Counted from the stretch's first letter, positions 8,349 through 16,920 are shown. The stretch: DNA of 64,000 bases from Mycolicibacterium mageritense (GCF_010727475.1 NZ_AP022567.1:7130001-7194000); one strand, 5' to 3'. Made by a program: numbers and translations. The notes: generated by a model not told the origin, from the letters alone.

Positions 8349-9584
8349 ATGCTCGAATGGTCTGACGTCGATCTGGCCGTGCGCGACGCCGTACGGGAGT
8401 TCGTCGACAAAGAGATCCGGCCGCACCTCGACGCGCTGGAAAGCGGCGACCTGGAGCCGTATCCCATCATCCGAAAGTTGTTCGCGACGTTCGGGATCGA
8501 CACCATGGCGAGGGACGCGCTGGAGAAACGGTTGGCACGCCAGCGCGATGGTGGCGCCAAGCCGTCGGGTTCCGGCGGAATGTTCGGCGGCGGCAGCGCC
8601 TCGGCCGGTATGGGTTTCGTGGTGATCAGCGAGCTGTGCCGGGTGTCGATGGGTCTGGTGACGGGCATGGGCGTGAGCCTGGGACTCACGGTGCCGACCA
8701 TCCAGAGCCGCGGCACGCTGGCCCAACAGGAGCGCTGGCTACCCGGCCTGGTGACCTACGAGAAGATCGGCGCCTGGGCCATCACCGAACCCGACTCCGG
8801 CTCGGATGCGTTCGGCGGCATGAAGTCTCATGTGGTGCGCGACGGCGACGACTACATCCTCAACGGCCAGAAGACGTTCATCACCAACGGGCCGGACGCC
8901 GACGTGGTGGTGGTCTACGCCAAACTGGACGAGGGCGATCGCACCGTCGACAAGCGTGACCGCAAGGTGCTGACGTTCGTGCTCGACCGCGGCATGGAGG
9001 GCTTCGTGCAGTCGAAGCCGTTCCGCAAGATGGGGATTCACTCGTCGCGGACCGGTGAGCTGTTCTTCAACAACGTCCGGTTGGGCCGCGATCGCCTGCT
9101 CGGCGAGACCGAGGACAACGAATCCGGTGACGGCCGCGCGAGCGCGCGGTCGAACTTCTCGGCCGAGCGCATCGGTGTCGCCGCGATGGCCCTCGGTGTC
9201 ATCGAGGAATGCCTGCGGCTCAGCGTGGACTATGCCAAGAGCCGCACGCTGTGGGGCCAGGAGATCGGCCAGTTCCAGCTGATCCAGCTCAAGCTGGCCA
9301 ACATGGAAGTCGCCCGGATGAACGTGCGCAACATGCTTTTCCGCGTCATCGAGGCGGCCCAGAGCGGTACCCCGATCTCATTGCCAGAGGCGTCGGCGAT
9401 CAAGTGGTACTGCTCGCAGGCCGCCACCGATGTCGCGATGGACGCGGTCCAGCTGTTCGGCGGCAACGGCTACATGACCGAGTACCGGGTCGAACAGCTG
9501 GCGCGTGATGCCAAGTCGCTGATGATCTACGCCGGAAGCAACGAGGTGCAGATCACCCACGTGGCGCGGGGCCTGCTGGGCTAA
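8349..9584 (+). CDS. Acyl-CoA dehydrogenase family protein (FadE-type)
   Basis: 411 residues. FAD enzyme that would introduce a 2,3-double bond into an acyl-CoA. The family signatures are AWAITEPDSGSDAFG (FAD/substrate loop) and the C-terminal QLFGGNGYMTEYRVEQLARDA. A Gly/Ser-rich loop (about 72-86) after KRLARQRDGGAKPSG is unusual. At the position of the MCAD-type catalytic Glu (usually YEGT) the sequence is IYAGSNEVQ, so that Glu is Ala; either the base sits elsewhere, as in isovaleryl- or long-chain dehydrogenases, or the chemistry differs. Probable operon with the DUF2236 gene. Its TAA overlaps the ridA stop in the convergent direction (9581-9584). Confidence 0.9.
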   Translation: MLEWSDVDLAVRDAVREFVDKEIRPHLDALESGDLEPYPIIRKLFATFGIDTMARDALEKRLARQRDGGAKPSGSGGMFGGGSASAGMGFVVISELCRVSMGLVTGMGVSLGLTVPTIQSRGTLAQQERWLPGLVTYEKIGAWAITEPDSGSDAFGGMKSHVVRDGDDYILNGQKTFITNGPDADVVVVYAKLDEGDRTVDKRDRKVLTFVLDRGMEGFVQSKPFRKMGIHSSRTGELFFNNVRLGRDRLLGETEDNESGDGRASARSNFSAERIGVAAMALGVIEECLRLSVDYAKSRTLWGQEIGQFQLIQLKLANMEVARMNVRNMLFRVIEAAQSGTPISLPEASAIKWYCSQAATDVAMDAVQLFGGNGYMTEYRVEQLARDAKSLMIYAGSNEVQITHVARGLLG

Positions 9585-9985
9585 CCCACGACCGCGAGCG
9601 CGTCGATCTCCACCAGCATCACCTCGTGCGGGAGGTCCACGAATACCGTTGTCCGGCACGGGAGCTGGTCCGACTTGACGTTCTCTGCGATGAATTCGCC
9701 GTACACCTCGTTCATCGCCGCGAAGTCCTCGCGCTTGGTGAGGTACACGCGGAACATCAGGACATCCTCTACACCGGCGCCGCCTGCCGCCAGGATCGCC
9801 TTGACGTTCTCCAGGGTGCGCCGGGTCTGCGCGCGGACGTCGCCCTCGCCGATGTACTTGTTGGTCTCGGGATCCATCGGGCCCTGGCCGGACACCTGCA
9901 GCATGCCGCCTTTGCGGATGCCCTGGCTGAAGGTGTGGGCGGGCGCGGGCGCCGCGTCGGTGCGGATCACCTGTGAATCGGACAT
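9581..9985 (-). CDS. ridA: RidA/YjgF/YER057c/UK114 family enamine/imine deaminase
   Basis: 134 residues. Members speed hydrolysis of reactive enamine/imine intermediates released by PLP dehydratases, giving the 2-keto acid and ammonia. Family motifs are the SGQGPMDPETN segment and the C-terminal CRTTVFVDLPHEVMLVEIDA, with the Arg that binds the carboxylate. A strong AGGAGG lies upstream of the ATG at 9985. It is the last gene of the leftward kinase-iclR-ridA operon, 35 nt after iclR. Because a PLP-dependent dehydratase is encoded divergently at 11932, it most likely clears that enzyme's imine product. The longer frame extending to 11002 is a shadow. Confidence 0.92.
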   Translation of the reverse strand: MSDSQVIRTDAAPAPAHTFSQGIRKGGMLQVSGQGPMDPETNKYIGEGDVRAQTRRTLENVKAILAAGGAGVEDVLMFRVYLTKREDFAAMNEVYGEFIAENVKSDQLPCRTTVFVDLPHEVMLVEIDALAVVG

Positions 9986-10020
9986 TGCAACCTCCTGTGT
10001 TGTCGTATTTCTGTGGTGGG

Positions 10021-10770
10021 TCAGGACCGCGGCTGATAGCCGCAGTCGAGCGAGATCTGGGAGCAGACGGCCTGCAGCGGCTCCAACAGCTCGAGCAGCT
10101 CCTCGGGCGGCAGCACGATGTCGGGCACCGACACCGAAACCGCCGCGACCACCCGGCCGGTGGCTCCGCGGACCGGCGCACCGATGCAATTGATCGACGG
10201 CTCGTTCTCCTCGCGGTCCATGGCCCACCCCTGGGCGCGGACCGTGTCGATCTCCCGGAGATATGCCTCCGGGGTGGTGATGGTGTTGGCCGTGCGCCGC
10301 GTGAAGTCCATCGCCGCCACGATCGGCCGCAGCTGGGAATCCGGCAGGTCGGCGAGGATGACCTTGGCGACCGCGGTGGAATTGAGGTTGGCGCTCAAGC
10401 CGATTCGGGAGTACATCCGGATCTGGTCGTGCGATTCGAGTTTGTCGATGTAGACGACCTCGCCACCTTCCATGGCGGCGAGGTGCGTGGTGCGGCCGTA
10501 GGTGCGGTTGAACTCGATCAGGTGCCGTGACGCGATCTGCCGGATCTCGCGCTGGTCGGTGCCGCGCTCGGCGAGTTCGAAGATCCGGGATCCGATGTGG
10601 TAGCGGTTGTTCGGATCGCGGAAGGTGAAGCGTTCGTCGGCCAGCGTGCGCAAAAGCCGCAGCACGGTGGTCTTGTGGACTCCGGTGGCGGCCGCGAGCT
10701 CGTCGAGGCTGGCCGATCCCTCGCCGAGCAGGATCAGCAATTGCAATGCCCGAGCGACACTTTGGCTCAT
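10021..10770 (-). CDS. IclR-family transcriptional regulator
   Basis: 249 residues. The N-terminal winged helix (about 1-65: ALQLLILLGEGSASLDELAAATGVHKTTVLRLL) is followed by the IclR ligand-binding GAF-like domain with the usual EGGEVVYIDKLES and APVRGATGRVVAAVSVSVP segments. The ATG overlaps the kinase TGA by 4 nt (ATGA); the 18-codon upstream extension is rejected because it lies inside the kinase gene. It is flanked by pathway genes, and a TTGCA palindrome lies in the divergent promoter region, so it is the probable local regulator. The inducer is likely a pathway sugar acid such as 2-keto-3-deoxygluconate (inference). Confidence 0.93.
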   Translation of the reverse strand: MSQSVARALQLLILLGEGSASLDELAAATGVHKTTVLRLLRTLADERFTFRDPNNRYHIGSRIFELAERGTDQREIRQIASRHLIEFNRTYGRTTHLAAMEGGEVVYIDKLESHDQIRMYSRIGLSANLNSTAVAKVILADLPDSQLRPIVAAMDFTRRTANTITTPEAYLREIDTVRAQGWAMDREENEPSINCIGAPVRGATGRVVAAVSVSVPDIVLPPEELLELLEPLQAVCSQISLDCGYQPRS

Positions 10771-11810
10771 AGGCTGACGCCTTGCACCGAGATGCCGTCG
10801 GCGGTGACCGACGTGGCGGCCCACTCGCGCGCCGAACAGGTGAGCAGGTGGTGCACCGTCTCGTCAGGTGGGGGTGGTGCCGAATCGGCGACCACGGTGA
10901 GGGTGACCGCAGCGCCGAGGTGGCCACGGCGCAGGCATGCGGCCATGTCTTCGCCGCGCACCACGCCGGTGAGGAAGCCTGCCGCGAACGCGTCGCCCGC
11001 ACCCACGGGTTCGACGACGGCGACGCTCAGGGCCGGCACGTCGATCGTGGCACCGGCGCGGTCGACTGCGATGGCGCGATGCGCACCGTCCTTGATCACC
11101 AGCGTCGCGGGGTTCGGCAGGATTCGGCGCAGCGCGGCCGGGTCGTCGGTGCCCATGACCCGGATGGCCTCGTCGCCGCCCACCAATACCAGGTCGGCCC
11201 GGTCGGCCAGGGCGATCACCTCGGCGGGATCGCCGTCGGGCCAAAGCTGTTCACGCCAGTTCACGTCGAAGCTCACCAGCCCGGTGATGCCGGGCCGGTC
11301 GGTGACCAGCCGGTGCATCAGGGCCAGGCAGGTGTCGGACAGCGCGGCGGTGATGCCACTGCAGTGCACCACCGAGGCGTGGCCGAACACCGAGGCGACC
11401 GCTGCCGAGTCGAGGAATCCCGGGTCCACCGCCGATGCCGCGGATCCGGCTCTGCTGTAACGACTTTCGGTGCGCAGCTCGCCCGTTTCGTCGGCTGCGG
11501 TGATCTTGTAGTAGTGGCCGGTGGGCCTGATCGGGTCGGTCTCGACGGCGGAGATGTCGACGCCGCGTCCAGCCAGCTCGGAACGGATCAGCGCGCCGAA
11601 GGCGTCGTCGCCGAGCCGGCCGACGAAGGATGCGGGGACGCCCCAGGCGACGAGTCCGGCCGCGACGTTGGCTTCCGCACCGGCCAGGTGCAATTCGGCT
11701 TGAGCGCCGGCCAGGTGCAATTCGGCATCCGCGCCTGCCGCGGACCGCAGGACGAGGGCCTCGCCCAGAGCCGCGACGCGATCGGTGGAGCGTTTGATCG
11801 GTTCCTGCAC
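10767..11810 (-). CDS. PfkB-family carbohydrate kinase, probably 2-keto-3-deoxygluconate kinase
   Basis: 347 residues from GTG 11810. PfkB signature 2 (VGAGDAFAAGF, catalytic Asp273) and the A-x-A-N-V-A sugar-binding start are present. With the KDPG aldolase at 14861 it is best read as a KDG kinase (ATP + KDG to KDPG). The frame is open to 11876, but that ATG lies in the operator; AAGGA 5 nt before GTG 11810 decides the start. A 27-bp tandem duplication gives AELHLAGAQ-AELHLAGAE just before the substrate-binding motif (11680-11726). ATGA overlap with iclR shows coupled translation. Confidence 0.85.
   Translation of the reverse strand: MQEPIKRSTDRVAALGEALVLRSAAGADAELHLAGAQAELHLAGAEANVAAGLVAWGVPASFVGRLGDDAFGALIRSELAGRGVDISAVETDPIRPTGHYYKITAADETGELRTESRYSRAGSAASAVDPGFLDSAAVASVFGHASVVHCSGITAALSDTCLALMHRLVTDRPGITGLVSFDVNWREQLWPDGDPAEVIALADRADLVLVGGDEAIRVMGTDDPAALRRILPNPATLVIKDGAHRAIAVDRAGATIDVPALSVAVVEPVGAGDAFAAGFLTGVVRGEDMAACLRRGHLGAAVTLTVVADSAPPPPDETVHHLLTCSAREWAATSVTADGISVQGVSL
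11680..11726. repeat. 27-bp in-frame tandem duplication in the kinase gene
   Basis: The 20-mer at 11680-11699 recurs exactly at 11707-11726, a period of 27 nt. In protein this adds nine residues (AELHLAGA Q/E twice) near the kinase N-terminus. The near-identity of the units suggests a recent event. Confidence 0.85.
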
Positions 11811-11874
11811 TGCCGTCCTTCGGGTTGTGGGAGATTGACGCGGCGCCGGGGCCATGTTAGACATATCACACCAC

Positions 11875-11907
11875 ATGTTGCAACTCTGATTGCACTATAT
11901 GCAACAT
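11875..11907. promoter_or_regulatory. Palindromic operator, probably for the IclR regulator
   Basis: ATGTTGCA (11875-11882) and TGCAACAT (11900-11907) form a perfect 8-bp inverted repeat with a 17-bp gap containing a further TTGCA. It lies in the only intergenic space between the divergent kinase and dehydratase operons, where a common repressor or activator would act. Confidence 0.55.
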
Positions 11908-11931
11908 AGCAGTTCACAGACGGGACGGATG

Positions 11932-13245
11932 ATGACAACGCACGGCGGGTCGACACTGGATCGACGCGCGCTCGACGGCATGGCCGCCGAGCGGCTGACC
12001 GGACTGGACAAGGCGCTGCCCCTCACGGCGGACGGCCTGACGACGGCGGAGTTCCTCGCGACCGAGCCTCGGCTGTCGGCACTCACGACACCCGTGTTGA
12101 CGCTGGACGATTCCGCGATCGAGGAAAACCTCGCCGCGATGGCCGCATGGTGCACAGCGCACGGCATCGATCTCGCTCCGCACGGCAAGACGACGATGTC
12201 GCCCGTCCTCTGGGATCGCCAATTGCGTTCCGGGTCATGGGGCATCACGCTCGCCACGCCCGCCCAGGTCCGCGTCGGTGTGCATTTCGGGGTCCGGCGC
12301 ATCATTCTCGCCAACGCCCTCGTCGATCCGGCAGCGCTGCGCTGGCTGGCCCAGGCCCTCGCGGACCAGCCCGATCTGGAAGTCTTCACCTGGGCCGACT
12401 CGACGGCCACGGTCGATGCCATGGAAACCGCGCTCACGGGCGTCGCGGTGCCGCGCCCGATCCCGGTGCTGGTGGAACTGGGCGCACACGGCGGGCGGAC
12501 CGGGGCGCGAACCGTCGACGAGGCGACCGCCGTCGCCAAACGCCTCGCGGCCAGCGCGGTCCTGGAGGCGGCCGGGGTGTGCGGCTACGAGGGCGCACTC
12601 GCACACGACGACTCCGAGCCCTCGCTGTCGCGCGTCCGGCAGTATCTGGAGGAGATGGCCCGGCTGCACCGACAGCTCGACACCGAGGGGCACTACCGGT
12701 CCGACCGGGAGATCTACGTAACCGCGGGCGGCAGTGCGTATTTCGACGTCGTGGCGGACGTGCTGGCGCCGCTGGCCGGCGGGCGGACGCGAGTGGTGGT
12801 CCGTGCCGGCGCCTACGTCATCCACGACGACGGCTTCTACACCGGGATCACACCGTTCAGCCGTGGCGATGCCGCGCAGCACTACCGGTTGCGGTCCGCA
12901 ATGCACGCATGGGCTCGCGTGGTGTCGCGTCCCGAACCCGGCTTGGCGCTGCTCGACGCCGGAAAGCGTGACGTGCCGTTCGACGAGGGACTGCCGATGC
13001 CACAACTCGTGGCCGACGATCTCGGGGCACCCGCGCGTCCGCTCAGCGAGGCCCGGGTCACCGCGGTCAACGATCAGCATGCATTCCTGGCCATCCCACC
13101 GGAGACCGAGCTCAAGATCGGTGACGTGGTGCGGTTGGGTCTGTCACACCCGTGCACGGCATTCGACAAGTGGCGGTGGATCCCGGTGCTCGACGGGTCC
13201 GGTGACGATCCCCGCGTGGTCGACCTCCTGCGCACCTACTTCTGA
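11932..13245 (+). CDS. PLP-dependent amino-acid deaminase/dehydratase (D-serine dehydratase / D-threonine aldolase fold)
   Basis: 437 residues. An alanine-racemase-type TIM barrel carries the PLP lysine (Lys86, APHGKTTMSP); the C-terminal D-serine-dehydratase-like domain has the Zn motif HPC (His406, Cys408) in LSHPCTAFDKW. Eukaryotic-type D-serine dehydratase needs this Zn for beta-elimination. The neighbourhood (deacylase, KDG kinase, KDPG aldolase, RidA, GntP) suggests D-glucosaminate, or a related 2-amino-2-deoxy-aldonate, as substrate, giving KDG plus ammonia. D-Serine or D-threonine is the alternative. Two ATGs (11929, 11932) follow GGGACGG; I prefer the second. First gene of the rightward operon. 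Confidence 0.85.
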   Translation: MTTHGGSTLDRRALDGMAAERLTGLDKALPLTADGLTTAEFLATEPRLSALTTPVLTLDDSAIEENLAAMAAWCTAHGIDLAPHGKTTMSPVLWDRQLRSGSWGITLATPAQVRVGVHFGVRRIILANALVDPAALRWLAQALADQPDLEVFTWADSTATVDAMETALTGVAVPRPIPVLVELGAHGGRTGARTVDEATAVAKRLAASAVLEAAGVCGYEGALAHDDSEPSLSRVRQYLEEMARLHRQLDTEGHYRSDREIYVTAGGSAYFDVVADVLAPLAGGRTRVVVRAGAYVIHDDGFYTGITPFSRGDAAQHYRLRSAMHAWARVVSRPEPGLALLDAGKRDVPFDEGLPMPQLVADDLGAPARPLSEARVTAVNDQHAFLAIPPETELKIGDVVRLGLSHPCTAFDKWRWIPVLDGSGDDPRVVDLLRTYF

Positions 13246-13256
13246 GCCGGATTGCC

Positions 13257-14864
13257 ATGCGTACCCTGATCCGCTCCGCGACCGTGATCGACGGCACCGA
13301 GACTGCCCGCTATCAGGCTGACGTACTCGTCGAGGACGGCCGGATCGCCGCGATCCACACCGAGTCCGCGCAGTCGCCCGGCGCGGATCGGGTCATCGAC
13401 GCGACCGGTCTGGTGCTCGCGCCGGGATTCATCGACATGCACGCCCATTCGGACCTGCAGATCCTGCTCAATCCGACCCACCCGTCGCGGATCACCCAGG
13501 GGGTCACCACGGAGGTGCTGGGACAGGACGGCTTGTCGTATGCGCCGGTCACGTCCGAGGTGCTGGCCGTGGTGCGCCGCAAGATCGCCGGCTGGAATTC
13601 CGACCCCTCCGATTTCGACTTCGACTGGCGTTCGGTCGGTGACTACCTGGACCGGCTGGACCGTGGAATCGCCACCAACGCAGCATATCTGGTGCCACAC
13701 GGGGTCGTGCGCGCCCTCGTGGTCGGGTGGGACGACATTCCGGCCACGCCTGAGCAGATCGCCGAGATGCAGCGCATCGTCGGCCAGGCCATGTCCGAAG
13801 GGGCGGTCGGGCTCTCCGCCGGACTGACCTACACGCCCGGAATGTACGCCGACAACGACGAATTGCTGGCGCTGTGCCGAACCGTCGCCGAGTACGGGGG
13901 CTACTTCTCCCCGCACCACCGCTCGTACGGGGCCGGTGCCATGGAGGCCTACGCGGAGATGGTCGATCTGACCTCACGCGCGGGATGCGCGCTGCACCTG
14001 GCTCACACGACACTCAACTTCGGACCCAACAAGGGGCGGGCCCCCGAACTGCTCGCCCTGCTCGACGCGGCCACCGAGGCAGGCGCCGACATCAGCCTCG
14101 ACACCTACCCCTACCTCCCCGGCGCCACCACGCTGTCGGCGATCCTGCCCAGTTGGTCGTCCGCAGGCAGCACCGAGGAGACGCTGGCCCGGCTGACCGA
14201 TCCGGAGGCGCTCACCCGAATCCGCGAACACCTCGAGGTCACCGGTTCCGACGGCTGCCACGGGGTGACCGCCGAGTGGAACACCATCGAGATCAGCGGG
14301 GTGGGCCACGACGAGCTCAATCACTATGTGGGACAGACCATCGAGCAGATCGCGACCGCCGAGGGCCGTGATCCGTTCGACGTGTGCATCGACATTCTGC
14401 TCCGCGACGAGCTCGCGAGCGGAATCCTGCAGCACGTCGGGCACGAGGAGAACGTACAGGCAATCATGCAGCACCCCAGGCACACCGGCGGCAGCGACGG
14501 GCTGCTGGTCGGCGCCAAACCGCACCCGCGTGGCTGGGGCACGTTCGCGCGCTATCTCGGGCACTACTGCCGCGATCTGGGACTGATGTCGCTCGAAGAG
14601 TGCGTCGGCCACCTCAGCGGCCGCGCCGCCACCCGGCTGCGGCTCGTCGACCGCGGCTTCATCCGTCCCGGCTACGCCGCGGATCTGGTGCTGTTCGACC
14701 CGGACACGGTCGCCGACACCGCAACCTTCGACCAGCCCCGCCAGGCCGCGGCGGGCTTCACCCACGTCTTCGTGCGCGGCCAATTGGCGCTCGACGACGG
14801 CGAACTCACCGGTGTGACGGCGGGGCGATCGCTGCGCCGCGGTGCCGATGGAGGTGTGCGATGA
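13257..14864 (+). CDS. N-acyl-D-amino-acid/amino-sugar-acid deacylase (amidohydrolase, D-aminoacylase family)
   Basis: 535 residues. The amidohydrolase fold has the metal motif HAHSD (His62, His64) and a later LHLAHTT histidine; the C-terminal strand returns to the small beta domain. D-aminoacylases usually have a Cys ligand in a GNCG-type loop; here the loop reads LGQDGLSYAPV with Asp, which hints at a substrate other than a simple N-acyl-D-amino acid. In this operon I infer it removes the N-acetyl group from N-acetyl-glucosaminate or a similar acid. It starts 11 nt after the dehydratase and its TGA overlaps the aldolase ATG (ATGA). Confidence 0.85.
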   Translation: MRTLIRSATVIDGTETARYQADVLVEDGRIAAIHTESAQSPGADRVIDATGLVLAPGFIDMHAHSDLQILLNPTHPSRITQGVTTEVLGQDGLSYAPVTSEVLAVVRRKIAGWNSDPSDFDFDWRSVGDYLDRLDRGIATNAAYLVPHGVVRALVVGWDDIPATPEQIAEMQRIVGQAMSEGAVGLSAGLTYTPGMYADNDELLALCRTVAEYGGYFSPHHRSYGAGAMEAYAEMVDLTSRAGCALHLAHTTLNFGPNKGRAPELLALLDAATEAGADISLDTYPYLPGATTLSAILPSWSSAGSTEETLARLTDPEALTRIREHLEVTGSDGCHGVTAEWNTIEISGVGHDELNHYVGQTIEQIATAEGRDPFDVCIDILLRDELASGILQHVGHEENVQAIMQHPRHTGGSDGLLVGAKPHPRGWGTFARYLGHYCRDLGLMSLEECVGHLSGRAATRLRLVDRGFIRPGYAADLVLFDPDTVADTATFDQPRQAAAGFTHVFVRGQLALDDGELTGVTAGRSLRRGADGGVR

Positions 14865-15490
14865 CTGCGCTGGAGATTCTGCGGGAGGACCGCGTCCTGA
14901 CCGTGGTGCGGGCCGACACGATTCCCGACGCCGCCGACCTGTGCCACGCGATCGCCGCAGGCGGCATCCGCACGGTTGAACTGACCTTCACCACCCCGGG
15001 CGTGCTGGATCACGTACGGCGGTGCGCCGACGCGGTTTCCGCCGCAGGCATCCTGCTCGGCCTGGGTACCGTGATGACCGGCGACCAGGCCGCCGCAGCG
15101 ATCGACGCCGGGGCGCGTTTCCTGGTCACCCCGGGCCTGCGCCCCGACGTCGCCGCGGTCGCGGTGGCCAACGGCATACCGGTCTTCCTCGGCGCGCTGA
15201 CTCCCACCGAGGTGGCCGCCGCCGTGGATCTCGGCTCGGCCGCCGTGAAGATCTTCCCGGCCGGCAGCGTCGGGCCGAAGTATCTGTCCGACTTGCATGG
15301 TCCGTATCCCGAGGTCGAGTTGTTGCCGTCGGGCGGGATAACCGCCGAGAACGCGCGCACCTACCTCGACTCCGGCGCGCTTGCGGTGTGCGCCGGCACC
15401 GGCGTCGTACCGCCAGCCGCGGTCGCCGCGGGCGATTGGTCCGACATCACCAGCCGGGCACGCACTTTCGTCGACGCGCTGACCGACTGA
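14861..15490 (+). CDS. 2-keto-3-deoxy-6-phosphogluconate (KDPG/KHG-type) aldolase
   Basis: 209 residues, the usual length for Eda-type class I aldolases. The Schiff-base lysine is in SAAVKIFPA (Lys130) and the catalytic Glu in VELTFT (Glu40); PSGGI near the C-terminus binds phosphate. It cleaves KDPG to pyruvate and glyceraldehyde 3-phosphate. The ATG lies within the deacylase stop region (ATGA), so the earlier upstream frame from 14384 is a shadow. Together with the PfkB kinase on the divergent strand it completes an Entner-Doudoroff-like exit for KDG. Confidence 0.93.
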   Translation: MTALEILREDRVLTVVRADTIPDAADLCHAIAAGGIRTVELTFTTPGVLDHVRRCADAVSAAGILLGLGTVMTGDQAAAAIDAGARFLVTPGLRPDVAAVAVANGIPVFLGALTPTEVAAAVDLGSAAVKIFPAGSVGPKYLSDLHGPYPEVELLPSGGITAENARTYLDSGALAVCAGTGVVPPAAVAAGDWSDITSRARTFVDALTD

Positions 15491-15528
15491 CCCCATCGCC
15501 CCACTCCGAACCCACGCCGGGAGCATTC

Positions 15529-16920
15529 ATGACCTCATTCGTGAACTGGCTGCAACACGACACCGCGGGGCTGCTGACGCTGGCCGCAGTGTCCATCGCG
15601 GTATTGCTGCTGCTGATCATCAGACTCAAGCTCGAGCCGTTCATCGCGTTGATCGTGGTGAGCGTCGCGGTCGCGCTCGTCGCGGGCATCCCGGTGAGCG
15701 ACCTGGTCGGCACCCCCGCCAAGGCCGCGGATTCATTGCTGGAGAAGGGCTTCGGCAGCATCCTCGGCCACATCACGGTGATCATCGGTCTCGGCACCGT
15801 GCTCGGGGCGATGCTGGAACGATCCGGTGGGGCTGACGTGCTCACCACGCGATTGCTGAACCTGTTCGGCCCCAAGGGCGCTCCCCTGGCCATGGGCGTC
15901 ACGGGTCTGGTGCTAGGCATCCCGGTGTTTTTCGACATCGGCATCTTCATCCTCGCGCCGCTGGTGTACGTGGCGGCCAAGCGGGGCGGCAAGTCGATGG
16001 TGATGTACGCGCTGCCGATGCTCGCCGGCCTGTCGATGACGCATGCGTTCCTGCCGCCGCACCCCGGTCCGGTCGCGGCGGCCGGTCTGCTGCACGTCAG
16101 CCTCGGGTGGATCATCATCATGGGTCTCGCGTGCGGCATCCCGGCCTGGTTCGTCAGCGGTGTCGCGTGGGGTTCGTGGATCGGCAAACGCATCCAGGTC
16201 GAGGTGCCCGAGGAGTTCGTTCCCGAAGAGGACGAGGCAGATACCACCAATCCCCCGTCGATCGGGTTGATCGCCTTCATCATCCTGGCACCGATGGTGC
16301 TGATCCTGGCCGCCACTGTCGCCGATGTCATGCTCGACAGCGGTCGGCTCCTGGCGGTGCTCACCCTCGTCGGCACCCCGGCCATCGCATTGACCATCGC
16401 AGTGTTGCTCTCGTTGTATCTCCTGGGAATCCGGCGGGGTGTCTCCGCGGCCGAGCTTGCCAAGATCTCCGCGGCGTCGCTGCGCCCGGTCGGCATGATC
16501 CTGCTCGTGGTGGGTGCCGGCGCGTTCTTCGGCGCAGTGCTGCGCGCAACCGGCATCGGTCAGGCCCTCGCCGACTCGATGACCGCGATCGGACTGCCCG
16601 TCATCCTGTCCGCCTATCTGATCAGCTGCGCGCTGCGGATCGCGCAGGGCTCGGCGACGGTCGCGATCGTCACCACCGCGGGCATCATCGAAACGTCGAT
16701 CGGTGCAGGCAATTACAGTCCAGCCCAGATCGCTCTGATCGTGGTTGCGGTGTCCGCCGGGTCGATCATCGCGAGCCACGTGAACGACGGCGGCTTCTGG
16801 ATCGTGTCGCGGTACTTCAACATGTCGGTCAAGGACACCTTGAAGACCTGGACCGTGCTGGAGACCATCCTGTCGGTGGTCGGCTTCGCGATGGCGGGGC
16901 TGATCTGGCTGGTGATCTAG
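15529..16920 (+). CDS. GntP-family gluconate-type permease
   Basis: 463 residues, about 12 membrane segments. The GntP family imports gluconate, idonate, fructuronate, D-serine and similar acids by proton symport. Typical segments are the start NWLQHDTAGLLTLAAVSIAV, a central FFDIGIFILAPLVYVAA, the LPMLAGLSMTHAFLPPHPGP motif with conserved HPGP, and the GSATVAIVTTAGI motif late in the protein. GGGAG 5 nt before the ATG at 15529 fixes the start. It is the last gene of the operon, so it probably imports the amino-sugar acid used by the preceding enzymes. A hairpin repeat follows the stop. Confidence 0.92.
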   Translation: MTSFVNWLQHDTAGLLTLAAVSIAVLLLLIIRLKLEPFIALIVVSVAVALVAGIPVSDLVGTPAKAADSLLEKGFGSILGHITVIIGLGTVLGAMLERSGGADVLTTRLLNLFGPKGAPLAMGVTGLVLGIPVFFDIGIFILAPLVYVAAKRGGKSMVMYALPMLAGLSMTHAFLPPHPGPVAAAGLLHVSLGWIIIMGLACGIPAWFVSGVAWGSWIGKRIQVEVPEEFVPEEDEADTTNPPSIGLIAFIILAPMVLILAATVADVMLDSGRLLAVLTLVGTPAIALTIAVLLSLYLLGIRRGVSAAELAKISAASLRPVGMILLVVGAGAFFGAVLRATGIGQALADSMTAIGLPVILSAYLISCALRIAQGSATVAIVTTAGIIETSIGAGNYSPAQIALIVVAVSAGSIIASHVNDGGFWIVSRYFNMSVKDTLKTWTVLETILSVVGFAMAGLIWLVI

